Positions 1-5,817 of a stretch of DNA of 8,536 nucleotides are shown piece by piece. Each line of letters opens with the position of its first letter. The first letter of the stretch is position 1. This DNA comes from Actinomycetota bacterium (lineage in GTDB: Bacteria > Actinomycetota > Actinomycetes > Streptosporangiales > Streptosporangiaceae). The stretch covers positions 20,988 to 29,523 of the forward strand of contig DPMS01000728.1 of NCBI GenBank assembly GCA_003541285.1, written 5' to 3'. The notes under the pieces are model-generated. The model saw only the letters and a list, made by a program, of their open reading frames with translations, ran no database searches and was not told the DNA's origin. A program made the position numbers and the translations under genes.

Positions 1-201
1 GCCCCGCCAGTCGGACCGGCCATCGGGCCAGCGGAGCTGGACGAGCCAGCCATGTCCTGAGGTCTCCGCCCACCCGATCACCCGGCAGGTGCGCCAGCTG
101 CCATCGCTGAACAGCACATGTGCCCTGGACGCGCGGGGCACCCGCGACCGGCCGGTCCGGCCATCGGCTGCCCGCAGGACAGGCTCAGCATCACCCCTCA
201 T
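1..201 (-). CDS. Hypothetical protein, 3' part cut off by the window edge
   Basis: An open frame runs from an ATG at 199-201 to the left edge without a stop, giving 67 visible residues; the C-terminus lies outside. The middle and end read like a folded small domain rich in Trp and Gly: 'HVLFSDGSWRTCRVIGW' (about residues 28-44) followed by 'GWLVQLRWPDGRSDWRG' (51-67). This alternating aromatic/charged pattern suggests short beta strands, but I do not recognise the family. No Shine-Dalgarno sequence precedes the ATG. Instead a CATAAT hexamer lies 8 nt upstream, which fits a leaderless transcript. The opposite strand is also open here but encodes only a Pro/Ala-rich stretch, so I prefer the minus strand. 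The product is small or its end is unknown, and the function is unknown. Confidence 0.55.
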   Translation of the reverse strand, partial: MRGDAEPVLRAADGRTGRSRVPRASRAHVLFSDGSWRTCRVIGWAETSGHGWLVQLRWPDGRSDWRG

Positions 202-209
202 AGCAACCC

Positions 210-215
210 ATTATG
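210..215 (-). promoter_or_regulatory. Candidate -10 hexamer CATAAT for the left-edge gene
   Basis: On the minus strand CATAAT matches TATAAT at five of six positions. Its end is 8 nt before the ATG at 201, so transcription would begin at or next to the start codon. No convincing -35 element is seen about 17 bp further upstream. This is an inference from sequence only. Confidence 0.4.
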
Positions 216-235
216 CGAACACGAATTCTAAGACC

Positions 236-263
236 GGCCGGGGGGACGGGGCCGGAGCCGGCC
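236..263 (-). terminator. Weak hairpin downstream of the DUF1707 gene
   Basis: GGCCGG (236-241) and CCGGCC (258-263) can pair in a 6-bp G+C stem with a 16-nt loop, about 55 nt past the DUF1707 stop codon. There is no T-tract. In DNA this rich in GGCC such a stem can occur by chance, so support is low. The rest of 202-317 shows no gene. Confidence 0.2.
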
Positions 264-317
264 AGGGGGCGAACTGGTCAGCCCGGGCAGGCAGGACCCG
301 TCCGCTGGCTGGGGCGG

Positions 318-800
318 CTAGCGACGGCGCCCCGGCCCATGGCGTACCCAGAGGAAGATCAGGAGCCCGATCAGCAGCCAGAGGAGCAATGAGTCGCCCA
401 GCGAGTGCCAGAAGAAGGAGAAACCGGGGAAGAACGGCAGGGTCAGAGCGTGCCCGATGATGACGGCGATCACGATGATGAGAGCCAGGCCGATGACCCG
501 GTGACGGGGGCGGTGGCTGGCCTTGGGCGGAGGCGCGTTCTGCGGGCGGATTGCGTCCTGGGGTTCTTCGATGTCTGGCAGGTCGGTGAACAACCCGGTC
601 AGGTCGGACTGGGTTTTGGCTTTCATTGCCTGGTCGAGGCGCTCGTTGAACTCTCCCCGGTCGAGCCGCCCGTCACCGTAATGCCTGGACAGACGGTCAG
701 CTACGTTGGCCCGCTCGGCGTCGGAGACCCTCAGCTGGGGGTTGACGGAATCGTGGCGGGCACCGGATCCACGTGCCCATCGGGGGCTGCGCGCAGACAT
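318..800 (-). CDS. DUF1707 domain membrane protein
   Basis: The 160-residue product has a DUF1707 domain at about residues 23-75. It begins 'LRVSDAERANVADRL', continues through the typical 'GRLDRGEFNERLDQA' and ends near 'LTGLFTDLPD'. A polar linker follows, then two hydrophobic segments (about residues 101-122 and 136-152) and a short basic tail, so it should be a membrane protein with a cytoplasmic DUF1707 head. DUF1707 is a short helical domain common in actinobacterial envelope proteins; its biochemical role is not established. The ATG at 800 has a very good ribosome binding site, AAGGAGG at 811-817 about 9-10 nt upstream, whose end overlaps the stop codon of the upstream PspC gene. Only 16 bp separate the two genes, so they are almost certainly co-transcribed and the products may act in the same envelope-stress module. 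Confidence 0.88.
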   Translation of the reverse strand: MSARSPRWARGSGARHDSVNPQLRVSDAERANVADRLSRHYGDGRLDRGEFNERLDQAMKAKTQSDLTGLFTDLPDIEEPQDAIRPQNAPPPKASHRPRHRVIGLALIIVIAVIIGHALTLPFFPGFSFFWHSLGDSLLLWLLIGLLIFLWVRHGPGRRR

Positions 801-810
801 GTGAGTGCGG

Positions 811-817
811 CCTCCTT
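811..817 (-). promoter_or_regulatory. Strong Shine-Dalgarno AAGGAGG for the DUF1707 gene
   Basis: AAGGAGG on the minus strand sits about 10 nt before the ATG at 800 and shares its first base with the TGA of the preceding PspC gene. It fixes the start of the DUF1707 gene and points to coupled expression. Confidence 0.85.
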
Positions 818-1092
818 CACAGGGACCGGGCGTGCCGGGACTGGATGAACTGACCCGCGATGGACTGCTCGGAGCCCTCTTCCGGGATCAGCAGCCAGCC
901 GGCGAGGTAGATGGGCACGCCCGCGCCACCCACGATGGCGAGCACGGTGAAGACGATCCGCACGACCGTCACATCCACACGGAGGTAGCGGGCGATGCCG
1001 GCGGCGACCCCGCCCAGCATCCGGTCCTGGGTGGGACGGCACAGCGGCTGCGGCCTGGCCTGGTCCTGTGGTTCTGCTGTGGTTGTGTTCAT
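817..1092 (-). CDS. Small PspC-domain membrane protein
   Basis: The 91-residue product is essentially one PspC domain (about residues 20-72): 'RMLGGVAAGIARYLRVD', 'VTVVRIVFTVLAIVGG' and 'GVPIYLAGWLLIPEE'. It has a short polar N-terminal tail and a short C-terminal tail. PspC domains are membrane-embedded parts of the phage-shock/envelope-stress response, where in enterobacteria PspC relieves inhibition of PspF by PspA. In Actinobacteria they are often linked to LiaRS-like two-component systems. The frame stays open upstream to 1470, but ATG 1092 gives the normal PspC beginning, and the upstream part would be an Arg/Pro-rich antisense shadow of the kinase gene. No clear Shine-Dalgarno sequence is visible before ATG 1092. 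The domain is about 54% identical (30 of 56 by eye) to the PspC domain of the divergent kinase, so the two may be duplicates or interacting partners. Confidence 0.88.
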   Translation of the reverse strand: MNTTTAEPQDQARPQPLCRPTQDRMLGGVAAGIARYLRVDVTVVRIVFTVLAIVGGAGVPIYLAGWLLIPEEGSEQSIAGQFIQSRHARSL

Positions 1093-1124
1093 GGCACCAG
1101 CGTGCTGCCACCCGCTCAGCCTGG

Positions 1125-1191
1125 GCCATCGGGAAGAATCCCCATTCGACCCTGATGACCGGCCAGCCAGATCAGGGTCTTCCCGGATGGC
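1125..1191. promoter_or_regulatory. Interrupted inverted repeat between divergent PspC genes (candidate operator)
   Basis: The right arm (1171-1191) is nearly the reverse complement of a left arm split in two. GCCATCGGGAAGA (1125-1137) pairs with TCTTCCCGGATGGC (1178-1191) with one bulged base at 1186. GACCCTGAT (1148-1156) pairs perfectly with ATCAGGGTC (1171-1179); the two pairings share bases 1178-1179. The left arm thus has about 12 extra bases (1138-1149) compared with the right. The repeat fills much of the 131-bp space between the minus-strand PspC start (1092) and the plus-strand kinase start (1224), where a site controlling both directions would lie. The structure is directly visible. 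That the neighbouring LuxR-type regulator binds it is inference. Confidence 0.5.
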
Positions 1192-1211
1192 GCTGCGCGT
1201 GCCCGCGGCGC

Positions 1212-1217
1212 GATTAT
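1212..1217 (+). promoter_or_regulatory. Candidate -10 hexamer GATTAT for the kinase operon
   Basis: GATTAT matches the -10 consensus at four of six positions and ends 6 nt before the GTG at 1224, giving a leaderless arrangement. No Shine-Dalgarno sequence is present there. No good -35 element is visible. Confidence 0.3.
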
Positions 1218-1223
1218 GGACGC

Positions 1224-2636
1224 GTGGAGGAACCCACCGGCTCCGCGCCGCCGGGCCTCGCCACCGATCGAAGCGATCCGTGGCGGCCGGGGCCTGACCA
1301 CGGCCGGGGCCGGCCACAACAGGGCCGGCCACAACGGGGCCGGCCGGACCGCCGGCATCGCTGGCGCCGCGGCCTCGGCCGGTGGGTGCAGGGGCCGCGT
1401 GGCAGCGGGCCGTTGCGGCGCAGGCAGGAAGGCCGCATGATCGCCGGGGTCGCGGCCGGCCTGGCGGCACGGACGGGCATCGACGTCACGGTCATCCGGA
1501 TCGTGTTGCTGGTGGTGGCCCTGCCCAGCGGCTTCGGTGTCGCGGCCTATCTGGTGGCCTGGCTCCTGCTGCCCGCTGACGGCACGGACGGCAGCATCGC
1601 GAACAGGGCGCTGGCCGACCGGCGGGGCATGACGCAGGCGGCGGGCCTCGGGTCGCTGTCCGCTGTGGTGCTTCTCATCGCGTACATACTCGGCGCCGGC
1701 TGGCTCAGCTCGCTGGCGTGGCCACTGGTCATCAGCGTGGTCTGCATCACGCTGATCTGGCGGAACTCCCCCGCGGACGAGCGTGCGACCATCCGGCATC
1801 TGGCCGAGCCGGTGCTGGGCCTGGCCGAAGCCGGCGGGCGGGCACGCTTCTTGCTGCGGGTGACGGCAACGGCCCTGCTGCTGGTCTCCGGCATGAGTGT
1901 CCTGCTGGCCGGGCGCGGGGCCCACGCTTTGCTGCGCCCGCTGGCCGGGGTCACACTCGTGATCACTGCCGTCGTGGTGGTGCTGGGCCCATGGTGGCTG
2001 CGCATCGCCCGGGATCTGGTGGTCGAGCGGCAGGCCAGGGTACGCGCTGAGGAGCGGGCCGACATGGCCGCCCGGGTGCACGACTCGGTTCTGCAGACGC
2101 TTGCCCTGATCCAGCGCCGCGCGGACCAGCCTCAGCAGGTCATCCAGCTGGCCCGGGCACAGGAGCGGGAACTGCGCTCCTGGCTGTTCGACGGGCCGCC
2201 ACCCGGCTCGATGGATGGCCAGGGCATGACCGTGGCCGCCGGTGTGCGGCTCGTCCAGCAGGAGGTGGAGGCTCAGCACGGGATAGCCGTCGAGACGGTC
2301 ACCGTCGGGGACTGCGACCTGGACGACGATCTCAACGCGCTGCTCGCGGCGGCCCGCGAAGCGACCGTCAACGCCGCGAAATGGTCCGGCGCCCCGGTTG
2401 TCTCCCTCTTCGCCGAGGTCGAGCCGGCCGAGGTGGTGCTGTTTGTACGCGACCGCGGCCGCGGGTTCGACCCCGAAGCAGTGCCCAGCGACCGGAAGGG
2501 GCTCGCCGAGTCCATCCATGCCAGGATGGCCCGCCGTGGGGGTTCCGCGACCGTCCGCAGCGCTCCGGGCGAGGGCACCGAGGTGGCCCTGACGATGCCC
2601 CGCGCTGCCGGGAGACGCCAGGCGGGCGGAGCGTGA
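1224..2636 (+). CDS. PspC-domain sensor histidine kinase (LiaS/NarL-partner type)
   Basis: From GTG 1224 the product has 470 residues. An Arg/Gly/Pro-rich cytoplasmic tail (to about residue 70) is followed by a PspC domain (about 71-126, starting 'RMIAGVAAGLAA'). Two membrane segments lie in about 136-180 and two more in about 207-265. A HisKA_3-type dimerisation region follows, with the phospho-accepting His at 286 in 'AARVHDSVLQTLALIQRR'. The HATPase_c domain has its N-box around Asn383 ('REATVNAAKWSG'), its G1 box at 410 ('DRGRGFDP') and its G2 boxes at 426 and 449 ('GEGTEV'). It should autophosphorylate on the inner face of the membrane and signal to the regulator that overlaps it. The PspC domain is probably the sensory or partner-binding module. 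The frame is open further upstream; I chose GTG 1224 for its sensible 'VEEP' start and a -10-like hexamer 6 nt upstream. GTG 1386, just ahead of the PspC domain, is the main alternative. Confidence 0.9.
   Translation: MEEPTGSAPPGLATDRSDPWRPGPDHGRGRPQQGRPQRGRPDRRHRWRRGLGRWVQGPRGSGPLRRRQEGRMIAGVAAGLAARTGIDVTVIRIVLLVVALPSGFGVAAYLVAWLLLPADGTDGSIANRALADRRGMTQAAGLGSLSAVVLLIAYILGAGWLSSLAWPLVISVVCITLIWRNSPADERATIRHLAEPVLGLAEAGGRARFLLRVTATALLLVSGMSVLLAGRGAHALLRPLAGVTLVITAVVVVLGPWWLRIARDLVVERQARVRAEERADMAARVHDSVLQTLALIQRRADQPQQVIQLARAQERELRSWLFDGPPPGSMDGQGMTVAAGVRLVQQEVEAQHGIAVETVTVGDCDLDDDLNALLAAAREATVNAAKWSGAPVVSLFAEVEPAEVVLFVRDRGRGFDPEAVPSDRKGLAESIHARMARRGGSATVRSAPGEGTEVALTMPRAAGRRQAGGA
1307..1347 (+). 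repeat. 15-bp in-frame tandem repeat in the kinase N-terminal tail
   Basis: GGGCCGGCCACAAC occurs at 1307-1320 and 1322-1335, and a third degenerate copy (GGGCCGGCCGGA) begins at 1337. The period is 15 bp, so each unit adds five residues (GRPQQ, GRPQR, GRPDR). Each unit contains the palindrome GGCCGGCC. It encodes a flexible basic tail and does not disturb the frame. Confidence 0.75.
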
Positions 2637-3316
2637 CCACACCCGGCGCACCCGCCCCGGACGACGGCCGGCCACGGGTCTTCATCGTTGACGATCACGG
2701 CCTGTTCCGCTCAGGGGTCCGGTCCGAACTCGGCGACCAGGTCGACGTCGTGGGCGAGGCCGACGACGTCACGCCCGCGATCACCGGGATCGCCGAATGC
2801 CTCCCGGATGTCGTCCTGCTCGATGTGCACCTGCCTGGCGGGGGCGGGCAGGACGTGGTCACGGCGACGAAGGCCGCTCACCCGCAGGTGCGTTTCCTGG
2901 CCCTATCCGCCTCGGATGCTCCCGAGGACGTGATCGCCGTCATCCGGGCCGGCGCGCGGGGTTACGTGACCAAGACCATCTCCGGTGCCGAACTGGTGGA
3001 TGCGATACGCCGGGTCGCGGCTGGGGACGCGGTCTTCTCCCCCAGGCTGGCCGGGTTCGTCCTGGACGCCTTCGCGGCGCTCGCCCCGGCCGGTGCGGGC
3101 CGCCAGACCTTCGACCCTGAACTCGACCAGCTCACACCCCGCGAGCGCGAGGTCCTGCGGCTGATCGCCCGTGGCTACACCTACAAGGAGATCGCGCGCG
3201 AGCTGTTCATCTCCGGCAAGACGGTCGAGAGCCACGTCTCCTCGGTGCTGCGCAAACTCCAGCTCTCGACCCGCCACCAGCTGACGCGCTGGGCCGCCGA
3301 GCGGCGCCTGACCTGA
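2633..3316 (+). CDS. NarL/LuxR-family response regulator
   Basis: The 227-residue product has an N-terminal receiver domain and a C-terminal LuxR-type helix-turn-helix. The receiver shows the acidic pair Asp20/Asp21 ('FIVDDH'), the phosphorylation site Asp64 ('VVLLDVHLP'), the switch Ser92 and the conserved Lys114 ('GYVTKT'). The DNA-binding domain at about 167-224 has 'LTPREREVLRLIARG', 'YKEIARELFIS' and 'KTVESHVSSVLRKL'. It starts with GTG 2633, which overlaps the kinase stop codon as GTGA. This 4-bp overlap means translational coupling and marks the two as a cognate pair. The frame is open further back to 2381, but that part is a shadow of the kinase ATPase domain. Targets are not shown by the sequence; autoregulation through the inverted repeat at 1125-1191 is a reasonable guess. 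Confidence 0.95.
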   Translation: MTTPGAPAPDDGRPRVFIVDDHGLFRSGVRSELGDQVDVVGEADDVTPAITGIAECLPDVVLLDVHLPGGGGQDVVTATKAAHPQVRFLALSASDAPEDVIAVIRAGARGYVTKTISGAELVDAIRRVAAGDAVFSPRLAGFVLDAFAALAPAGAGRQTFDPELDQLTPREREVLRLIARGYTYKEIARELFISGKTVESHVSSVLRKLQLSTRHQLTRWAAERRLT

Positions 3317-3333
3317 CCGGCGGGCGCCATCCC

Positions 3334-3355
3334 GGATCGCCGCGGCCAGCGGTCC
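3334..3355 (+). terminator. Possible weak terminator after the response regulator
   Basis: GGATCGC (3334-3340) can pair with GCGGTCC (3349-3355), a 7-bp stem including one G-T pair with an 8-nt loop, 17 nt past the regulator stop. A short TT but no real T-tract follows. The next gene has its own strong ribosome binding site after 133 bp of spacer, which suits a break in transcription here. Confidence 0.35.
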
Positions 3356-3436
3356 TTGCCTACCTGGCGTAACGGCATCTGACAGACTGTAGTCACCCCG
3401 TCGGGCCCGGGGGGAGGCTAACCCCACAGGATCGCC

Positions 3437-3446
3437 AGGGAGGGGG
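3437..3446 (+). promoter_or_regulatory. Purine-rich Shine-Dalgarno before the glycosyltransferase
   Basis: AGGGAGGGGG lies just upstream of tandem GTG codons at 3450 and 3453. It sets the start in this region; which of the two GTG codons is used cannot be told from sequence. Confidence 0.7.
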
Positions 3447-3449
3447 CCA

Positions 3450-4874
3450 GTGGTGAGTCTGGTGGAGCCGGTGGAGGTGGCGCCACGCCCGTTCGCCCAG
3501 ATGGAGCCGGTCATCGGCGGCAAGCGGCACGCGCTGCTGATCAGAGCAGCCGACCTGTTCCGGCAGCGGCTGGCCGGACGTACCGTGTGGAACATCAGTT
3601 CGACCGCGACCAGTGGCGGCGTCGCAGAGATGCTGCGGGTGCTCGTCGGGTATGCCGAAGATCTCGATATCCCGGTCCAGTGGCGTGTGATCACCGGTGA
3701 TCCCGGGTTCTTCGTGATCACCAAACGCCTGCACAACCAGATCCACGGGGACGCCGCCGGCGGCCCCCTCAGCGGGGCCGACGCCGGTCATTACGCACGG
3801 ACGCTCGCCGCCAGCGCGGCCGAACTGCTCGACCAGATACGGCCGGGAGACCTCGTGCTGCTGCACGACCCGCAGACCGCCGGGCTCACCGCTCCGCTGG
3901 CGGCTGCTGGCGCGCGGGTGGCGTGGCGCAGCCACATCGGTGTCGGCTGGGAGAACGACGCCACCCGGGCAGGGTGGGGCTTCCTGCGGCCTCACCTGGC
4001 CTCCGCGGACGGGTACGTCTTCTCCCGCCGCGAGTACGTGCCGCGGTGGATGCCTGGCGAGAAGGTCTCGGTCATACCGCCGTCGATCGACCCCTTCGCC
4101 CCGAAGAACCAGGAACTCGATGACGACACCGTGCTCGCCATCCTGGCCAGGATCGGCGTGCTGGACGGGGTCGCGCCCGGCGGGCGGACGTCATTCGTGC
4201 GGCGCGAAGGCGGGCTGGGCACCGTTACCCGGCCGGCGGCGATCACCGGCGAAGGCCGCCCTGGCCCCGCTGACCCGCTGGTGATTCAGGTTTCCCGGTG
4301 GGACCGGCTCAAGGACATGCCCGGGGTCATGCGGGGCTTCGCCGAGTACGTGGCACCCGGTGGCAGCGGATACCTGCTGCTGGTCGGCCCGGCGGCCGCC
4401 GGGGTGACCGACGACCCGGAGGGCGCCGCGGTGTTCGGGGACTGCGTGCTGCAATGGCGCGATCTGCTGACCGCGGTCCGTGCCCGCGTCCTGCTGGTGA
4501 CCCTGCCGCTCGATGACATCGACGAAAACGCCGCGATGGTCAACGCGCTGCAGCGGCACGCCACCGTCATCTGCCAGAAGAGCCTGGCCGAGGGGTTCGG
4601 GCTGACCGTGGCCGAGGGCATGTGGAAAGGGCGGCCCGTCGTCGGGTCGGCAATCGGCGGGATCATCGACCAGATAGCCGACGGCACCGGCATCCTCCTG
4701 CCTGACCCCCGTGACCTGGCCGCCTTCGGGGCGGCGGTCCGCCAGCTACTCGACGACCCGGACCGGGCCAGCCGGATGGGGCGCGCCGCGCAGGCCCATA
4801 TTCGTAAGCACTACGTGGGCGATGTGCACCTGCTCCGCTATGCGCGCCTGTTCAGCGCGCTGATCTCGGCCTGA
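3450..4874 (+). CDS. treT: TreT-like GT4 glycosyltransferase (trehalose glycosyltransferring synthase)
   Basis: The 474-residue protein is a soluble GT-B fold transferase. TreT makes trehalose by transferring glucose from an NDP-glucose to glucose. Features shared with TreT as I remember it are 'VWNISSTATSGGVAEML' (46-62, glycine-rich N-domain loop), 'QWRVITGDPGFF', 'LLHDPQTAG' (137-145), 'WRSHIG' (159-164), 'IPPSIDP', 'QVSRWDRLKD' (280-289, with Arg283 and Lys288 as nucleotide-sugar phosphate ligands) and 'EGFGLTVAE' (Glu381 and Glu389, the E-x7-E motif), followed by 'GMWKGRPVVG'. A linker of roughly 35 Gly/Pro/Arg-rich residues (about 240-275) before the second domain is longer than in the archaeal enzyme. 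The gene stands alone, with a hairpin closely behind it. No trehalose or maltose uptake genes are adjacent, so acceptor and direction of reaction are inferred from family only. Another sugar acceptor is possible. Confidence 0.85.
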   Translation: MVSLVEPVEVAPRPFAQMEPVIGGKRHALLIRAADLFRQRLAGRTVWNISSTATSGGVAEMLRVLVGYAEDLDIPVQWRVITGDPGFFVITKRLHNQIHGDAAGGPLSGADAGHYARTLAASAAELLDQIRPGDLVLLHDPQTAGLTAPLAAAGARVAWRSHIGVGWENDATRAGWGFLRPHLASADGYVFSRREYVPRWMPGEKVSVIPPSIDPFAPKNQELDDDTVLAILARIGVLDGVAPGGRTSFVRREGGLGTVTRPAAITGEGRPGPADPLVIQVSRWDRLKDMPGVMRGFAEYVAPGGSGYLLLVGPAAAGVTDDPEGAAVFGDCVLQWRDLLTAVRARVLLVTLPLDDIDENAAMVNALQRHATVICQKSLAEGFGLTVAEGMWKGRPVVGSAIGGIIDQIADGTGILLPDPRDLAAFGAAVRQLLDDPDRASRMGRAAQAHIRKHYVGDVHLLRYARLFSALISA

Positions 4875-4881
4875 CGGCTGC

Positions 4882-4929
4882 CAGGTAAGCAGCGGCTTCG
4901 GGTGGCAGCGGCGTTTCGCTGCTTGCCTG
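4882..4929 (+). terminator. Strong hairpin terminator after the TreT-like gene
   Basis: CAGGTAAGCAGCG (4882-4894) pairs with CGCTGCTTGCCTG (4917-4929): 13 bp with one G-T pair and a 22-nt loop, starting 8 nt after the stop codon. There is no T-tract, as is common for actinobacterial terminators. The position directly behind the gene makes it the likely 3' end of that transcript. Confidence 0.6.
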
Positions 4930-5014
4930 CCCTGTCACCGCCCAATCCGGTGGCCGGCCGGTGTCTGCACTGCCGGCAGCCTGCCATGTCTTCCCAGCGG
5001 GCCAGCCGGGGGCA

Positions 5015-5020
5015 CACAAT
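5015..5020 (+). promoter_or_regulatory. Candidate -10 hexamer CACAAT of a leaderless gene
   Basis: CACAAT matches TATAAT at four of six positions and ends 6 nt before ATG 5027. No Shine-Dalgarno sequence is present, so the hexamer supports both this start and a leaderless message. Confidence 0.35.
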
Positions 5021-5026
5021 AGAGCG

Positions 5027-5635
5027 ATGACCGATGGCCAGGTAGGAGCGGTATGCCCGCAATGTGGCAGCGCCGCCGCCGTTCATTCAATCGAGGAACT
5101 CGCCGCGCTGGCCAGAGCCCGCCTGGGCGGCCAGCAGCAGGGGTATGCGGCGCCGCAGCAGCAGGGGTATGCCGCGGAACCGCAGCAGGGGCCGCTGCCG
5201 GGCTGGGCGCAGCAACCGCGGTCCGGGCCACCTCCCGGTCCACGGTCCGGGCCGCTATCGGGCGGCTGGCAAGGCGGCAACCGCGGCCGTCCCACCGTCT
5301 CGAGCGGTAGCGACTCCTCATTCGGGGATTCGCTCGGAGATGATCTCGCTGGTGCGGCCCTGAGCGCGGCCGCCGGGCTCTTCGGCCGGGCGATTGGCCG
5401 CCGTGTGCAGCGTACGTTCAACGATCAGGTGCTGCCGGCCCTCGCCGCCAAGCATGAAGCGATGGCGCGGGAGCAGATCGCGATAGCCGAGCGGCATCCG
5501 GATCTGCGTGCCTGCATGACCGATCAGGTGGTCTTCCTGGCCGGCGGCAGCCGTGTCCTGCCATTGGCGAACGTCAGCCCGACGCTCACCATCGAGCAGT
5601 CGGATGCCCTGGTGGCCAGGCTGCGGGACGGCTGA
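5027..5635 (+). CDS. Hypothetical protein with CxxC knuckle and Q/G/P-rich linker
   Basis: From ATG 5027 the product has 202 residues. It begins with a single zinc-knuckle-like 'VCPQCGS' (Cys10, Cys13); a second CxxC to complete a zinc ribbon is not seen, so metal binding would need dimerisation or another partner. Residues 36-55 contain two copies of an 8-residue repeat (QQQGYAAP/QQQGYAAE), then a Gly/Pro/Arg-rich linker to about 95. The segment 'DDLAGAALSAAAGLFGRAIGRRVQ' is split here as 'DDLAGAALSAAAGL' plus 'FGRAIGRRVQ' (about 104-127) and is glycine/alanine-rich, either amphipathic or a weak membrane contact. A helical stretch (to about 160) and a more conserved-looking end with 'DQVVFLAGGSRVLPL' follow. 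The frame is open back to 4961, but ATG 5027 has the -10-like hexamer and a typical start. I do not recognise a function. Confidence 0.8.
   Translation: MTDGQVGAVCPQCGSAAAVHSIEELAALARARLGGQQQGYAAPQQQGYAAEPQQGPLPGWAQQPRSGPPPGPRSGPLSGGWQGGNRGRPTVSSGSDSSFGDSLGDDLAGAALSAAAGLFGRAIGRRVQRTFNDQVLPALAAKHEAMAREQIAIAERHPDLRACMTDQVVFLAGGSRVLPLANVSPTLTIEQSDALVARLRDG
5132..5179 (+). repeat. 24-bp tandem repeat within the hypothetical gene
   Basis: CAGCAGCAGGGGTATGC begins at 5132 and again at 5156, a 24-bp period. A third, decayed unit follows (CAGCAGGGG near 5183). Each unit encodes eight residues, so copy number can change without breaking the frame. Confidence 0.75.
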
Positions 5636-5817
5636 CTTCAGCCCAGCCGGCCGCCTTGGTAGCCCGAGGGCTACGTTGATTGCACCGATATCTTGGAATT
5701 CCCGACGAGCTCGCTCATGATCATCGTTTAGGCCACGCATGAGTAGAACTGGGCGCGCGCCATCAGGCACCGGATTCGGGATTGATGCGTCTTTGCGCCT
5801 GCCACCGCATCATCCCA
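5636..5817. other. Intergenic region with no gene seen
   Basis: Neither strand holds a convincing gene. The minus-strand frame that begins at 5770 is open only because it runs into the antisense of the hypothetical gene. The region contains a small terminator-like hairpin at 5659-5674, and base composition begins to fall from here toward the low-G+C scar. Confidence 0.5.
5659..5674 (+). terminator. Short perfect hairpin after the hypothetical gene
   Basis: GTAGCCC (5659-5665) and GGGCTAC (5668-5674) are perfect reverse complements separated by GA, giving at least a 6-bp stem with a tetraloop 24 nt past the stop codon. There is no T-tract. The structure is symmetric and could serve either strand. 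Confidence 0.45.

Noticed and set aside
1..60. Plus-strand frame ending in TGA at 58-60, as the tail of an upstream gene
   Set aside because: It encodes only Pro/Ala-rich sequence and is the codon-aligned antisense of a better minus-strand frame.
1170..1200. ECF sigma factor promoter (GGAAGA with a GGTCAT 17 bp away) for the small PspC gene on the minus strand
   Set aside because: The match is loose, and GGAAGA occurs on both strands because of the inverted repeat.
1068..1223. Longer kinase starting at 1068
   Set aside because: The added residues have no family resemblance and would cover the divergent promoter region and the start of the PspC gene.
1093..1470. N-terminal extension of the small PspC protein up to 1470
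   Set aside because: It would be Arg/Pro-rich, antisense to the kinase gene and unlike PspC proteins; ATG 1092 gives the normal length.
2381..2632. Response regulator starting at 2381
   Set aside because: The upstream part is a shadow of the kinase ATPase domain; GTG 2633 gives a normal receiver domain and a 4-bp overlap.
5318..5770. Minus-strand gene over the hypothetical gene and the spacer after it
   Set aside because: Most of it is antisense to the hypothetical gene; the first 46 residues alone are too little to support a gene.
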